Source: Nocardia amamiensis NBRC 102102
Lineage (GTDB): Bacteria > Actinomycetota > Actinomycetes > Mycobacteriales > Mycobacteriaceae
Assembly: GCF_001612745.1 (NCBI RefSeq)
Contig: NZ_BDBA01000109.1
Span: 1 to 44,554 of the forward strand
Direction of reading: 5' to 3'
Length of the DNA stretch: 44,554 nucleotides
Under the pieces are notes generated by a model. That model made no database searches. It was not told the origin of the DNA and was given only the letters and a program-made list of their open reading frames with translations. A program made the translations under genes and the position numbers. Shown here in pieces: positions 8,094 through 17,262 of the stretch (positions within the stretch are counted from its first letter, which is position 1; the number at the start of each line of letters is the position of its first letter).

Positions 8094-8957
8094 TCACGGC
8101 AGGGTCAGGATCTCGGCCCCCGACTCGGTCACGACCAGGGTGTGTTCGAACTGTGCGGTCCATTTGCGGTCCTTGGTGACGACGGTCCAGCCGTCGTCCC
8201 AGATCTCGTAATCGATGCCGCCGAGGTTGATCATCGGCTCGATGGTGAACGTCATGCCCGGTTCGATGACGGTCTCCACCGCGGGCTGGTCGTAGTGCAG
8301 CACGACCAAGCCGCTGTGGAATGTGGGTCCGACGCCGTGGCCGGTGAAGTCGCGCACCACGCCGTAGCCGAAACGGTTGGCGTAGGACTCGATGACCCGC
8401 CCGATCACATTCAGTGCGCGGCCCGGCCGGACCGCCTTGATGGCCCGCATGGTGGCCTCTTCGGTCCGCTCGACGAGCAAGCGCACCTCCTCGTCGACGT
8501 CACCGGCCAGGAAGGTCTTGTTGGTGTCGCCGTGCACGCCGTCGATATAGGCCGTGACATCGATATTGACGATGTCGCCGTCCTCGATCACGGTGGAGTC
8601 CGGGATGCCGTGGCAGATCACCTCGTTCAGCGAGGTGCAGCAGGACTTCGGAAATCCCTTGTAGCCCAGGGTCGACGGATACGCGCCGTGGTCGCACAGG
8701 TACTCGTGCGCGATGCGGTCCAGTTCGTCGGTGGTGACGCCCGGCGCGACCGCCTTGCCCGCCTCCGCCAGGGCCTGTGCGGCGATCTTGCCCGCGATCC
8801 GCATCTTCTCGATCGTCTCCGCCGTCTGCACCCAGGGCTCGCGCCCCTCGTTGGCGGTCTTCTTCCACGCGTACTCCGGGCGCTCGATCGCGCGCGGGAC
8901 TTCACGGGTGGGCGACAGCGTGCCGGGAACGAGCGGCTTGCGGGTGCGGACAGACAT
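8094..8957 (-). CDS. map: Methionine aminopeptidase type I (MapB-like, with N-terminal extension)
   Basis: The 287-residue product matches the mycobacterial MapB length and removes initiator methionine from nascent proteins. All expected residues are visible: His116 (ICHGIPD), metal ligands Asp133, Asp144, His207 (TGHGVG), Glu240 (TIEPM) and Glu271 (FEHTL). The first 40 residues form a Pro-rich extension (RKPLVPGTLSP and on), typical of type Ic enzymes, which contact the ribosome. The ATG at 8957 is chosen over an upstream frame extension with no family similarity. Confidence 0.95.
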   Translation of the reverse strand: MSVRTRKPLVPGTLSPTREVPRAIERPEYAWKKTANEGREPWVQTAETIEKMRIAGKIAAQALAEAGKAVAPGVTTDELDRIAHEYLCDHGAYPSTLGYKGFPKSCCTSLNEVICHGIPDSTVIEDGDIVNIDVTAYIDGVHGDTNKTFLAGDVDEEVRLLVERTEEATMRAIKAVRPGRALNVIGRVIESYANRFGYGVVRDFTGHGVGPTFHSGLVVLHYDQPAVETVIEPGMTFTIEPMINLGGIDYEIWDDGWTVVTKDRKWTAQFEHTLVVTESGAEILTLP

Positions 8958-9013
8958 AGCGAACAGCGTAATCGGCCGGTCGGGCCGACGCCGAAGGCCA
9001 GCCGGAATAGTTT

Positions 9014-9027
9014 CGGACCACGGTCCG
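9014..9027. promoter_or_regulatory. Perfect palindrome between map and the LLM oxidoreductase gene
   Basis: CGGACC-AC-GGTCCG sits in the 118-bp divergent spacer, about 60 bp before each start. Its size and symmetry suit a TetR-type operator. No regulator gene is adjacent, so the binder is unknown. Confidence 0.4.
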
Positions 9028-9075
9028 TTTACTGTATTGGTTGACATCGAAACAACTCGGAAAGAGGCTCGAACC

Positions 9076-10098
9076 GTGGAACTGGGACTCACGACGTTCG
9101 CCGAGCTCTACCCGGTCGGCGACCGGCCCGCACCGACGGCGGCCCAGCGGCTGCGCGAGGTGGTCGAGGAGGCCTTCGCCACCGAGCGCGCCGGACTCGA
9201 CGTGTACGGCGTCGGCGAGCACCACCGCAAGGACTTCGCCGCCTCCTCCCCCGCGGTCGTGCTCGCGGCGATCGCGGCCCGCACCGAGCGGATCCGGCTC
9301 ACCAGCGCGGTCAGCGTGTTGAGCTCGGACGATCCGGTCCGGGTGTACCAGGACTTCGCCACGCTGGACGGCCTGTCCGCGGGCCGCGCGGAGCTGATGG
9401 CCGGACGCGGCTCGTTCACCGAATCGTTCCCGCTGTTCGGCTACGACCTGGCCGACTACGACGAACTGTTCGACGAGAAGCTGGCGCTGCTGCTGCGCAT
9501 TCGCCAGGACGAGCCGGTCACCTGGAGCGGCAAGTTCCGTCCGCCGCTGCGCGACACCGTCGTCTACCCGCGCACCGACCATCGGCCGCTGCCGGTCTGG
9601 ATCGCGGTGGGCGGCAGCCCGGAGTCGGTGATCCGTGCCGGACTACTCGGTCTTCCGCTGGCCATCGCGATCATCGGCGGACAACCCACTCGGTTCAAGC
9701 CGCTGGTCGAGCTCTACCACCGCGCACTGGAACAGGGCGGCCACCCGAGACAGGCGGTCGCGGTGCACGCGCACGGCTATGTCGCGGATACCGACGCACA
9801 GGCCGTTGCCGACTTCTACGAGCCGTACGCGCTGGCGATGAGCACCATCGGACGCGAGCGGGGATGGGGTCCGATGACCCGCGCCCAGTTCGACGCATTG
9901 CGCGCACCAGGAGGTTCGCTGTTCGTCGGTACGCCCGACTACGTCGCCGACAAGGTCGCCGCGGTCGGCGAAACGCTCGGGCTGGACCGCTTCATGCTGC
10001 ACACCAGCGTGGGCACACTGCCACACGAGAAGGTCTTGCACACCATCGAACTGCTCGGCGCGAAGGTCGCCCCGCGTCTCGCTGCCATAGCGGAGTGA
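9076..10098 (+). CDS. LLM class flavin-dependent oxidoreductase
   Basis: The product is 340 residues with the luciferase-like TIM barrel. Visible signatures are LGLTTFAELYP at the N-terminus, GLDVYGVGEHHRKDF, the strand ERIRLTSAVSVLSSDDPVRV, the core AELMAGRGSFTESFPLFG and VWIAVGGSPES. These enzymes use reduced FMN or F420 on small organic substrates; the substrate is not evident. The GTG at 9076 is preceded by AAAGAGG at 8-nt spacing, and upstream sequence in the same frame belongs to the map promoter. A strong terminator follows the stop. Confidence 0.88.
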   Translation: MELGLTTFAELYPVGDRPAPTAAQRLREVVEEAFATERAGLDVYGVGEHHRKDFAASSPAVVLAAIAARTERIRLTSAVSVLSSDDPVRVYQDFATLDGLSAGRAELMAGRGSFTESFPLFGYDLADYDELFDEKLALLLRIRQDEPVTWSGKFRPPLRDTVVYPRTDHRPLPVWIAVGGSPESVIRAGLLGLPLAIAIIGGQPTRFKPLVELYHRALEQGGHPRQAVAVHAHGYVADTDAQAVADFYEPYALAMSTIGRERGWGPMTRAQFDALRAPGGSLFVGTPDYVADKVAAVGETLGLDRFMLHTSVGTLPHEKVLHTIELLGAKVAPRLAAIAE

Positions 10099-10103
10099 TT
10101 GCC

Positions 10104-10174
10104 GCGCAACGGGAGTGGCGGGCGTGCCGCGCCAGTCGACCACGCGGCACGCCGGGCACGGCGCCCCGTTGCGC
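10104..10174. terminator. Nested inverted repeat, bidirectional terminator
   Basis: Outer arms GCGCAACGGG (10104-10113) and CCCGTTGCGC (10165-10174) enclose inner arms GGCGTGCCGCG (10121-10131) and CGCGGCACGCC (10143-10153). It fills the gap between two convergent genes. There is no U-tract, as is common in actinobacteria. Confidence 0.7.
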
Positions 10175-10200
10175 CCGCCGTCACCGTGCCGGTGAGCTGA

Positions 10201-10644
10201 TCACTGCTCGGGCAGGCGTCGGCGGCCACCGGCAACGTCGGTTACCAGATCAGTGTATCCGTCGACGAGTTCGGCCAGCTGGTACCAATGCTTATGGGTG
10301 TTGTCGCTGCGCGCGCCTTCGCTGTCGATGACCTGATTCGCGTCCACCCAGCTACGCGCCATCCGGTCCACCACCGCGCCGAGGCTTTCGGTGTGCAGTG
10401 AGGCCCCGTTGCGGTGCTGCGGCATCTCCTGCGCCACCCAGTCATTGATGTCGTCGACGAGTTCGCTACGACGACAGTCTATTTCGGCGATCAGGGCGAT
10501 GTCCTTCAGCTGGGCGCGACGCTGATGTAGCTCGGCGAGCGCGTGTGCGGACCGTAGCAGTTCCCGATCTTGGAAACGGCGTCCTTGGAAAGCACACAAT
10601 AATTGCGGCGCGGTCGGCAATGCGCCAACCGTCGGCGCGCTCAC
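10201..10644 (-). CDS. DUF4254 domain protein (paralogue 1 of 3)
   Basis: This 147-residue, mostly helical protein belongs to the DUF4254 family as far as I can recognise it. Shared landmarks with the other two copies in this window are LHxxR in the first helix, an R(x)2L(V)xDI(x)xW segment, HTESLGxVVDRMA, and a C-terminal ELxxxYxDL ending in GxRRLP. Its function is unknown; these genes recur in Nocardia genomes. The GTG start is supported by GGAG 7 nt upstream. It stands alone here, without the upstream partner seen at the third copy. Two direct repeats lie 62-91 bp upstream. Confidence 0.8.
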   Translation of the reverse strand: MSAPTVGALPTAPQLLCAFQGRRFQDRELLRSAHALAELHQRRAQLKDIALIAEIDCRRSELVDDINDWVAQEMPQHRNGASLHTESLGAVVDRMARSWVDANQVIDSEGARSDNTHKHWYQLAELVDGYTDLVTDVAGGRRRLPEQ

Positions 10645-10705
10645 CGCCCTACTCCGAGTTCACCCGACACCAACGCTCTTTGTACCAACATGATTGGCTC
10701 TCGAT

Positions 10706-10735
10706 TCGGTTATCCCGGTCATCGGATCGGTTATC
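10706..10735. repeat. Pair of 9-bp direct repeats 21 bp apart upstream of the DUF4254 gene
   Basis: TCGGTTATC occurs at 10706-10714 and 10727-10735. The 21-bp spacing equals two helical turns, which would place both sites on one face of the DNA. This suits a dimeric activator or repressor, but no binder is known. Confidence 0.35.
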
Positions 10736-10880
10736 ACAACTAGGTTAGCTGGATCATGCACGCACAGGTGCAAGAACGCAAGATTGCGTCCGCCCTTCTG
10801 CAGTCAAGGCTCCTGACCGCACGGGATGCCCAGAGCCCATCGAGCGCAATCGATTTCGGCGCCCCGATGGGCGGCGATGC

Positions 10881-11261
10881 TCAGAGCTGGGTCAGCGCGG
10901 CCAGCAACGTCAGCACGGGCAGCGTGCCCTGTATTACGGCGCCCCTGGCGAACCGGCGGTCGTGGGCCACCAGGACGACCGCGGCGGCCAGCATCGAGCC
11001 GCACCCCGTCGACACCAGCGCCCAGCCCGCCTCCGGGACCGGCCGCAGCAGCGCCACGCCCACCAGCGTCGTCACCGCGAGGAACAGGTTGTAGAAGCCT
11101 TGATTGAAGGCCCACGGCCGCGCTGCGGGCAGCTCGCCTTCGGACACCTGAAAGATCCCCTTGTACACCTTGGGATCGGTGAACCGCACGGACTCCAGGA
11201 CGAAGATGCCGACGTGTAGCAAGGCGGCCGCGACCGCCAGTGCCTGGACAACCCACAGCAT
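10881..11261 (-). CDS. DUF1304 family small membrane protein
   Basis: The 126-residue protein has about four hydrophobic segments, near residues 2-22, 58-75, 82-103 and 109-125. The DUF1304 signature is visible as ALLHVGIFVLESVRF and FNQGFYNLFLAV. The ATG is preceded by a strong AGGAGGT site. The biochemical role is unknown. It is not obviously in an operon: the gap to the downstream DUF4254 gene is over 200 bp and the gene upstream ends 166 bp away. Confidence 0.88.
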   Translation of the reverse strand: MLWVVQALAVAAALLHVGIFVLESVRFTDPKVYKGIFQVSEGELPAARPWAFNQGFYNLFLAVTTLVGVALLRPVPEAGWALVSTGCGSMLAAAVVLVAHDRRFARGAVIQGTLPVLTLLAALTQL

Positions 11262-11427
11262 GTGACCTCCTCACGCAGTGAACCGGCCGGAGGACGTCGG
11301 CGGCGATCGCGGATCATGCGGCGAGCCGACGCGGACGGCCTGGGCGACTCCGGTATGCCGACGCGCATCCTATGGCCCGGCCCGCGTCGCCCACCGCAAC
11401 GCACGCCTCGACACGCCGTGGCTCAGG

Positions 11428-12243
11428 TCACCCCGGCAGCCCGAACACGCGACGCGCGTTGCCGTCGAGGTACAGCTCGCGTGTTTCTTCGTCGAGGCCG
11501 AGAGCGTCGATGCCGTCGAGCGCGTGCTGCGGGAAGATCATCGGGTAGTTCGTACCGAACAACACCTTGCGACGGCCGCTGCCGGACTTCAGGTACGAGA
11601 CCAGCTCCGCCGGAAGACGTTTCGTCGTATACGCCGACGTGTCGATGACGACGTTCTCGTGTTTGCGCGCGACGGCGATCATTTCCTCCGTCCACGGATA
11701 GCCGACATGTCCGCACACGATCGTCAGTTCAGGGAAGTCGAGCGCGACCTGATCGATGTACGGGATGGGACGGCCGGTCTCCGACGGCCGCAGCGGACCG
11801 GTGTGCCCCACCTGCGTACAGAACGGGAGCCCCAGGTCGACACAGGCCGCGAACAGCGGGTAGAAGCGCCGGTCGGTCGGCGGAAGCTCCCACAACCACG
11901 GCAGCACCCGCAGGCCCCTGAATCCTTGTCCGGCGCGGCGGCGCAGTTCCCGGACCGCATCCATCGGCCTGCGCAGATCCACCGAGGCGAGCGCAAACAG
12001 GCGCTCCGGCACCTCGGCGGCCCATGCCGCGACCTCGTCGTTGGAGATGAGAACACCGTCCGGCGCGTGCCAGGCCGATATCAGCGCCTGGTCGACGCCT
12101 GCGGCGTCCATCGCGGCCAAGGTGACCGCCAGCGGGATCTCACCGGTCGGGATCGTGTCGCCGGTCCAGCGCCGGAGCGAGGCGAACATGTCGTGGGCGA
12201 GGAACCTCTGGGTGGGGTGTTGCGCCCAGACGTCGATGGTCAT
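11428..12243 (-). CDS. Amidohydrolase family protein (amidohydrolase 2 / ACMSD-like TIM barrel)
   Basis: The 271-residue product shows the ACMSD-like barrel: IDVWAQHP at the N-terminus, LRVLPWLWELPPTDRRFYPLF, a likely metal His in TQVGHTGP (147), IVCGHVGYPW (His179), and LFGTNYP near 228. In many relatives the last motif is G(S/T)DYP with an Asp near the metal; here Asn232 replaces it, which may change metal use. Members act as hydrolases or decarboxylases on small molecules. The ATG at 12243 has AGGA 8 nt upstream. It is divergent from pknK with a short palindrome between them. Confidence 0.82.
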   Translation of the reverse strand: MTIDVWAQHPTQRFLAHDMFASLRRWTGDTIPTGEIPLAVTLAAMDAAGVDQALISAWHAPDGVLISNDEVAAWAAEVPERLFALASVDLRRPMDAVRELRRRAGQGFRGLRVLPWLWELPPTDRRFYPLFAACVDLGLPFCTQVGHTGPLRPSETGRPIPYIDQVALDFPELTIVCGHVGYPWTEEMIAVARKHENVVIDTSAYTTKRLPAELVSYLKSGSGRRKVLFGTNYPMIFPQHALDGIDALGLDEETRELYLDGNARRVFGLPG

Positions 12244-12304
12244 GTGCGTGATCCTGTTCGTCGCATCGGATGGATCGCCTCCCAGCCGTACCGGTCGCAA
12301 TAAC

Positions 12305-12320
12305 CGAACCGGAAGGTTCG
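12305..12320. promoter_or_regulatory. Short palindrome between the amidohydrolase gene and pknK
   Basis: CGAACC-GGAA-GGTTCG has perfect 6-bp arms and lies 58 bp before the pknK ATG. It could be an operator in the divergent promoter region. There is no independent support. Confidence 0.3.
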
Positions 12321-12378
12321 CCAGGCATAAACTGGGTATCTATCGCAGGACCGTAGACACCCGAGGCAGAGCAGGGCA

Positions 12379-15300
12379 ATGGCTGGTTCGGACCCGTTCG
12401 CCACACAACGCGATCGGCCTTCAGGTATAGAGCAGGAACTGGAGGGCGCAGGTCTCGACGACCCCCAGGTGGTCGGCAAGGGCGGGTTCGGCGTGGTCTA
12501 CCGCTGCCGGCAGCGCGCGCTGAATCGCAGCGTCGCGGTCAAGGTCCTCACCGGGCGGCCGGATCTGGAGCCGGAGAATGTCGAGCGGTTCCTGCGCGAG
12601 CAGCAGGCAATGGGCGCGCTGTCGGGGCACCCCAACATCGTGCCCATCCTGCATGTGGGGACGACCGACAGCGGACGCCCCTATCTGGTGATGCCGTATC
12701 ACTCGCAGGGTTCCTTGGCCAACCGCATCCGCCGGGAGAATTTCCTGCCGTGGCAGGAGTCCATCGGGATCATCATCAAGCTGGCCGGGGCACTGGAGAC
12801 CGCGCATCGCGCGGGGATCCTGCATCGCGACATCAAACCGGACAACGTCCTGCTCACCGACTACGGCGAGCCGCAGCTCACCGACTTCGGGATCGCCCGT
12901 GTCGAAGGGGGTTTCGAGACCGCGGCCGGAGTGGTAACCGGTTCCCCGGCGTTCACCGCGCCCGAGGTCCTGCGCTCGGGTGTTCCGTCGGTGGCCTCCG
13001 ACGTCTATGGACTCGGCGCGACGCTGTTCGCCATGATCACCGGTCACGCGGCGTACGAACGTCGCTCCGGCGAGCAGATCGTCACTCAGTTCCTGCGGAT
13101 CGCCTCCGATCCGCTCCCGGATCTGCGCCCCGACGGCATCCCCGACGACGTGTGCGCCGCCATCGAGTCCAGCATGTCGCACGATCCGGCGAACCGTCCG
13201 CGCTCCGCCGCCGCGTTCGGCGAATCGCTGCGCGATATCCAGCGCGCCAACGGCCTGCCGATCCAGAGCATGACGCTGCCTACCGTGGACCAGGCGATCT
13301 CGATCAAGGAAGACCTCAGTACCCGGCCCATGACGGCCACGGCACGACACCCCTCGGCCCACCCCAAGACGCCGCCCACCCCAGAGACGAAGTTCCGCCC
13401 GGCGATGTCCTCCCGGCCGCTGGTCCGCCGCGACCGGCTGATGGACGCGTTGCAAACCGAGCCGCGACCGCGGCTTGCCGTCATCCATGCCCCCGCCGGA
13501 TTCGGCAAGAGCACACTGGCGGCCCAGTGGGCGAAGCGTCTGGCCGAAACCGATGGCGTCAAGGTGGCGTGGTTGAACGCCGACCGGGACGACAACAACG
13601 TCGTGTGGTTCCTCACCCACCTGATCGAGGCGTTCAACCGGGTGGTCCCGGAGTTGGCGCCGCAGTTGGCGCGGGTACTCGAAGAGGGTGACGACAGCGC
13701 CGCTCGCTATGTGCTCACCACGTTGGTCAGCACCATCCACAAACGCGGCGATCGTTTCGCGCTCGTCATCGACGACTGGGATCGAGTCACCGACCCGGCC
13801 GCCGTCGACGCCTTGCATTACCTCGTCGAGCAGGGCTCGCAGCACCTGCAGATCATTCTGACCAGCCGATCGGTGGAGAGTCTGCCGCTTGGCACCATGC
13901 GCGTTCGCCATGAGATAGTCGAAATCGATGCTGCGGCATTGCGTTTCGACGCCGATGAAGCGCGCGCGTTCTTCGCCGAGCAGAGCGGTGTCGCGCTGGC
14001 CGACAAGGAGAGCGCCGAGCTGCGCGACTGCACCGAAGGCTGGGCGGCCGGATTGCAGCTGGCTTCGCTGTCGCTGCGTGAGCACCCCGACCCCGCGACG
14101 CTGATCTCTCACCTGTCCGGGCGTCATCACACCATCGGCGAATACCTGGCCGAGAACGTGCTCGACACCGTCGAGCCGGATCTGCTCGATGTTCTGCTCA
14201 AAACCTCGCTACCCGAACGGATCTGCGGCAGCCTGGCGACCGCGCTGACCGGCCGGCCGCACGGTCAGGCAGTACTGGAGAACCTCGAACGGCGCAATCT
14301 GTTCCTGCGCCGGATCGACGAAGGCGGTGAATGGTTCCGCTACCACCATCTGTTCGTGGAGTTCCTCCGGCAGCGACTCGAACGCGACCATCCCGAGCGA
14401 GTGCCCGAACTGCACCGTGCGGCGGCGGCCTGGTTCGCCGAGCACGAAATGCTCAGCGAAGCCATCGATCACGCGCTCGCCTGCGGCGACGAGAAGAAGG
14501 CCGTCGACGTCGTCGAGGCGAAGGCCCGCGCCATGGTGCAAGGCGGCCAGCTCGCGACGTTCCTGGGCTTGGTCGCCAAACTGCCAACGGCCGAAGCCTG
14601 TGCGCGCCCGCAACTGCAGATCGGTGTCGCGTGGACGAATGCCCTGCTGCGTCGCACCACCGACATGCACGCCGCGTTGCGACTGATCCGGGCGTCACTG
14701 GAGAAATCCGCGGAGCCCGACCCCGACATCGCGGTGGAGGCCGACCTCATCGAGTGTGTGGAGCACGTGTTCGCCGATCGCCCGGAAGGCGTGGACGCCG
14801 TGGTCGCCGCGTGCCTCAACCGAGCCGACACGCTGGGGCCGTGGGCGCTCAGCGCGGCCGCGAACCTCGCCGCGTTCTCCGCCAGCTGCCAATTCGACTA
14901 CGACCGAGCCCGCGAATGGCACGACTGGGCGGCCCCGTACTACCGGGAGACCCGCAACACGTTCAGCTTGATGTACAGCAACAGCCTGGTCGGCATCGCG
15001 GCGCGGGAGCAGCTCGATATCGCCGCGGCGGAACGCAGCTTCCGCACCGCCCTGCACATCGCCAGCACCTCCGCTGGCCCGCAGTCCTACGCCGCCCGGT
15101 TGGCCGGCGCTCTGCTCGGCGAATTGCTCTACGAACGCGACCAGCTCGCCGCCGCGGAACGGCTGCTGGACGAGGCGGGGCGGCTGGGCACCGAGGGCGG
15201 GCCGGTCGAATTCATGATGGCCGCCTACGCCACGGGGGCGCGGATCAAGGCCCTGCGAGGCGACCACGCGGCCGCCGCGCGGCGCCTGGCCGAAGGCGCC

Positions 15301-15807
15301 GAGGCCGCGCGTGCGCTGAAGCTGCCGCGCCTGGCCACCCGGATAACCAACGAGCAGGTCCGGCTCGGACTCACCGCGACTTACGCCACCGAACCGCCTG
15401 CTGGGGAAGACGGCATCGCGGCGATGGCCGCGGAAATGCGCGAGGATTCGGCGATCCGGATGCTGTTGCGCTCAGGAGCCGCGAAACGGGCGGCCGCCGC
15501 GGTCGCCCGCGCCCAGCAGTTACGCGACGGGATCGACACCGCGCGCCGCCCACGGGCCGCGGCGCAGGCACAGCTGCTGCTCGCCTCCTGCCTCGCGGCG
15601 GCCGGGAGGACCGACGCGGCGAAGGACGCCTTGGTCCCGGTGGTGGCCAAACACGCCGACGTGGGCCTCATCCGGCCGCTGCTCGACGAGGGGACGTGGA
15701 TCACGTCACTGCTGCACACCCTGAATTACGACCTGCGCGAAGGACTCTGGAAAGACGAATGGCCGATCGTCCCTCCCGCTTTCCTGCACAGGTTGCTGGA
15801 ACGCTGA
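12379..15807 (+). CDS. pknK: Serine/threonine kinase fused to STAND/MalT-like ATPase (PknK)
   Basis: This 1142-residue protein matches the architecture and size of mycobacterial PknK (about 1110 residues). The kinase domain spans about 28-290: Gly loop GKGGFGVVYR (33-42), Lys55, HRDIKPDN (catalytic Asp151), DFG 169-171, and TAPE at 193-196 after an activation loop with Thr181 and Thr187. A STAND ATPase follows, with Walker A APAGFGKST (371-379) and Walker B ALVIDDWD (461-468), then a long helical MalT/TPR-like C-terminal region. No C-terminal LuxR HTH is visible. In M. tuberculosis PknK phosphorylates regulators such as VirS; the target here is unknown. It is probably cytoplasmic, since there is no transmembrane segment. 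Confidence 0.93.
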   Translation: MAGSDPFATQRDRPSGIEQELEGAGLDDPQVVGKGGFGVVYRCRQRALNRSVAVKVLTGRPDLEPENVERFLREQQAMGALSGHPNIVPILHVGTTDSGRPYLVMPYHSQGSLANRIRRENFLPWQESIGIIIKLAGALETAHRAGILHRDIKPDNVLLTDYGEPQLTDFGIARVEGGFETAAGVVTGSPAFTAPEVLRSGVPSVASDVYGLGATLFAMITGHAAYERRSGEQIVTQFLRIASDPLPDLRPDGIPDDVCAAIESSMSHDPANRPRSAAAFGESLRDIQRANGLPIQSMTLPTVDQAISIKEDLSTRPMTATARHPSAHPKTPPTPETKFRPAMSSRPLVRRDRLMDALQTEPRPRLAVIHAPAGFGKSTLAAQWAKRLAETDGVKVAWLNADRDDNNVVWFLTHLIEAFNRVVPELAPQLARVLEEGDDSAARYVLTTLVSTIHKRGDRFALVIDDWDRVTDPAAVDALHYLVEQGSQHLQIILTSRSVESLPLGTMRVRHEIVEIDAAALRFDADEARAFFAEQSGVALADKESAELRDCTEGWAAGLQLASLSLREHPDPATLISHLSGRHHTIGEYLAENVLDTVEPDLLDVLLKTSLPERICGSLATALTGRPHGQAVLENLERRNLFLRRIDEGGEWFRYHHLFVEFLRQRLERDHPERVPELHRAAAAWFAEHEMLSEAIDHALACGDEKKAVDVVEAKARAMVQGGQLATFLGLVAKLPTAEACARPQLQIGVAWTNALLRRTTDMHAALRLIRASLEKSAEPDPDIAVEADLIECVEHVFADRPEGVDAVVAACLNRADTLGPWALSAAANLAAFSASCQFDYDRAREWHDWAAPYYRETRNTFSLMYSNSLVGIAAREQLDIAAAERSFRTALHIASTSAGPQSYAARLAGALLGELLYERDQLAAAERLLDEAGRLGTEGGPVEFMMAAYATGARIKALRGDHAAAARRLAEGAEAARALKLPRLATRITNEQVRLGLTATYATEPPAGEDGIAAMAAEMREDSAIRMLLRSGAAKRAAAAVARAQQLRDGIDTARRPRAAAQAQLLLASCLAAAGRTDAAKDALVPVVAKHADVGLIRPLLDEGTWITSLLHTLNYDLREGLWKDEWPIVPPAFLHRLLER

Positions 15808-15841
15808 AAGACTTTGCCGCAGGCTGACTTTCCAGCCGGGC

Positions 15842-17143
15842 TCACCGCACAGGCTGCGGTCCCCGAGAAGAATCCGTGTCGAGGATGTGCAGCACCCACC
15901 GGCCCTTGCCGTCGGCTTTGGCGCGGTAGAGGCCGGTGTCGGCGGCATCGAGCAGCGATTCGGCGTCCGCGCCCGCGACCGCGGTGACGACCGCGCCGAT
16001 GCTGATGGACATGCGTAGTCGCCGGTCGCCCGCGACGATCGGATCGACCAACGCCTCCAGCAGGCTGTTCGCCACGGCGGCCACCCGGTGGTCGCTGGCG
16101 GGCGGCGGGATCAGTGCGACGAACTCGTCACCGCCGATGCGGGCGATCAGGCACCCGGAGCCGCGCACGCTGTCCTGCAAACGCGCGGCGACCGCGGTGA
16201 GGATCTGATCGCCCGTTCCGTGGCCGTAGCGGTCGTTGACGTGTTTGAAGCGATCGATGTCGACGAAACACAACCCCGCGCGGTCGCCATTGCCTGCGCC
16301 CGCGATCATCTCGTCGATCCGTTCGATGAGGTGCCGCCGGTTGGGCAAGCCGGTCAGCGGGTCGTGGCGGGCCTGCCGGTGCAGCTCTTCGCGCATCCGG
16401 TGCTGCTCGGTCACGTCTTCGCCGACCGCGAGCAGATAGTCGCTCTGCCCATCCACGCCCTTGACGAAGGTGATGGCGAACGCCGCCCACCCGTAGCTGT
16501 CGTCCGCGCGACGAACCCGCTGCTCCAGTTTCACGGTGCCGTGCCCGGCCGGGACCAGCTGCTCATAGACCATCGTGCGGATGCCGTCACGGTCGTTGGG
16601 GTGCGCGAAGTCGTAGACCGACACCCCGCGCAGGGCCTCGACCGGGACTCCGATCATGTCGGCCAAGCCGCGGTTGGCGTCCAGCAGCGTCCCGTCGGTG
16701 TCGCCGATGGCGATGGCGATGGCGGCGTTGTCGAAGACGACGCGGAACCGCTCGTCGGCCGCTCGAGTCGCCTCACCCAGCGGATCCGGGTGCCCCTGCT
16801 CCTGCGGGCGCAGGTGCGCTTCGTACCCTTGCCCGACCGCGGCGAGCAGCGCCGCGAGCCGTCGGCCGCCGCTCGGGTGCGCGGCGCGGTCGGCCAATTC
16901 GAACAGCACCTCGGCGGACACGCTGGGTACAGCCGGGGCGATCACCCCGGCGGCGGCCAGTGCGGCGCCGACGCGGGCACCGGCACCGGGGTCGAACGGT
17001 TCGGCTTCGAGCCCGGAAACCAGCTCCTCGACCAGGCCGTGCAGGAGGACCTCGGGAGCTGGCACGGACACGGACTCACCGGTGACGGCCCGCAATGCCC
17101 GCCACCACGAGTTCGCCAGCCTGGCGAATTCGATCTGCTCCAC
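15842..17143 (-). CDS. PAS-GGDEF diguanylate cyclase with actinobacterial N-terminal domain
   Basis: The 433-residue product makes cyclic di-GMP from GTP if active. Residues 1-120 form a conserved-looking helical domain I cannot name. A PAS domain covers about 128-250 (FRVVFDNAAIAIAIGDTDG; YDFAHPNDR; VGEDVTEQ). The GGDEF domain runs from about 255 (RHDPLTGLPNRR), has FVDIDRFKHVND, and holds an intact IGGDEF at 336-341. The inhibitory RxxD site expected just upstream reads RGSG, so product inhibition may be lost. The GTG start has GAGGGGG 5 nt upstream. There is no EAL domain. Confidence 0.93.
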   Translation of the reverse strand: MEQIEFARLANSWWRALRAVTGESVSVPAPEVLLHGLVEELVSGLEAEPFDPGAGARVGAALAAAGVIAPAVPSVSAEVLFELADRAAHPSGGRRLAALLAAVGQGYEAHLRPQEQGHPDPLGEATRAADERFRVVFDNAAIAIAIGDTDGTLLDANRGLADMIGVPVEALRGVSVYDFAHPNDRDGIRTMVYEQLVPAGHGTVKLEQRVRRADDSYGWAAFAITFVKGVDGQSDYLLAVGEDVTEQHRMREELHRQARHDPLTGLPNRRHLIERIDEMIAGAGNGDRAGLCFVDIDRFKHVNDRYGHGTGDQILTAVAARLQDSVRGSGCLIARIGGDEFVALIPPPASDHRVAAVANSLLEALVDPIVAGDRRLRMSISIGAVVTAVAGADAESLLDAADTGLYRAKADGKGRWVLHILDTDSSRGPQPVR

Positions 17144-17262
17144 CGCAACCCCCTCACCATTCAGGCCGGAGATAGCCCCCGACGCATCGTATCCACATTT
17201 GTTCGATACCGTCGAGTACTCTCGCGCGGGACTATTCCCACTGCTGGAGAGGATGCGCGGTC

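Noticed and set aside
12421..14130. Open frame of 569 codons on the minus strand inside pknK
   Set aside because: It is antisense to the kinase and ATPase domains, shows no family motif, and arises from the strong third-position GC bias.
15822..15837. Terminator hairpin between pknK and the GGDEF gene
   Set aside because: The stem is only 5 bp (GGCTG/CAGCC) with a 6-nt loop, too weak to list as a feature.
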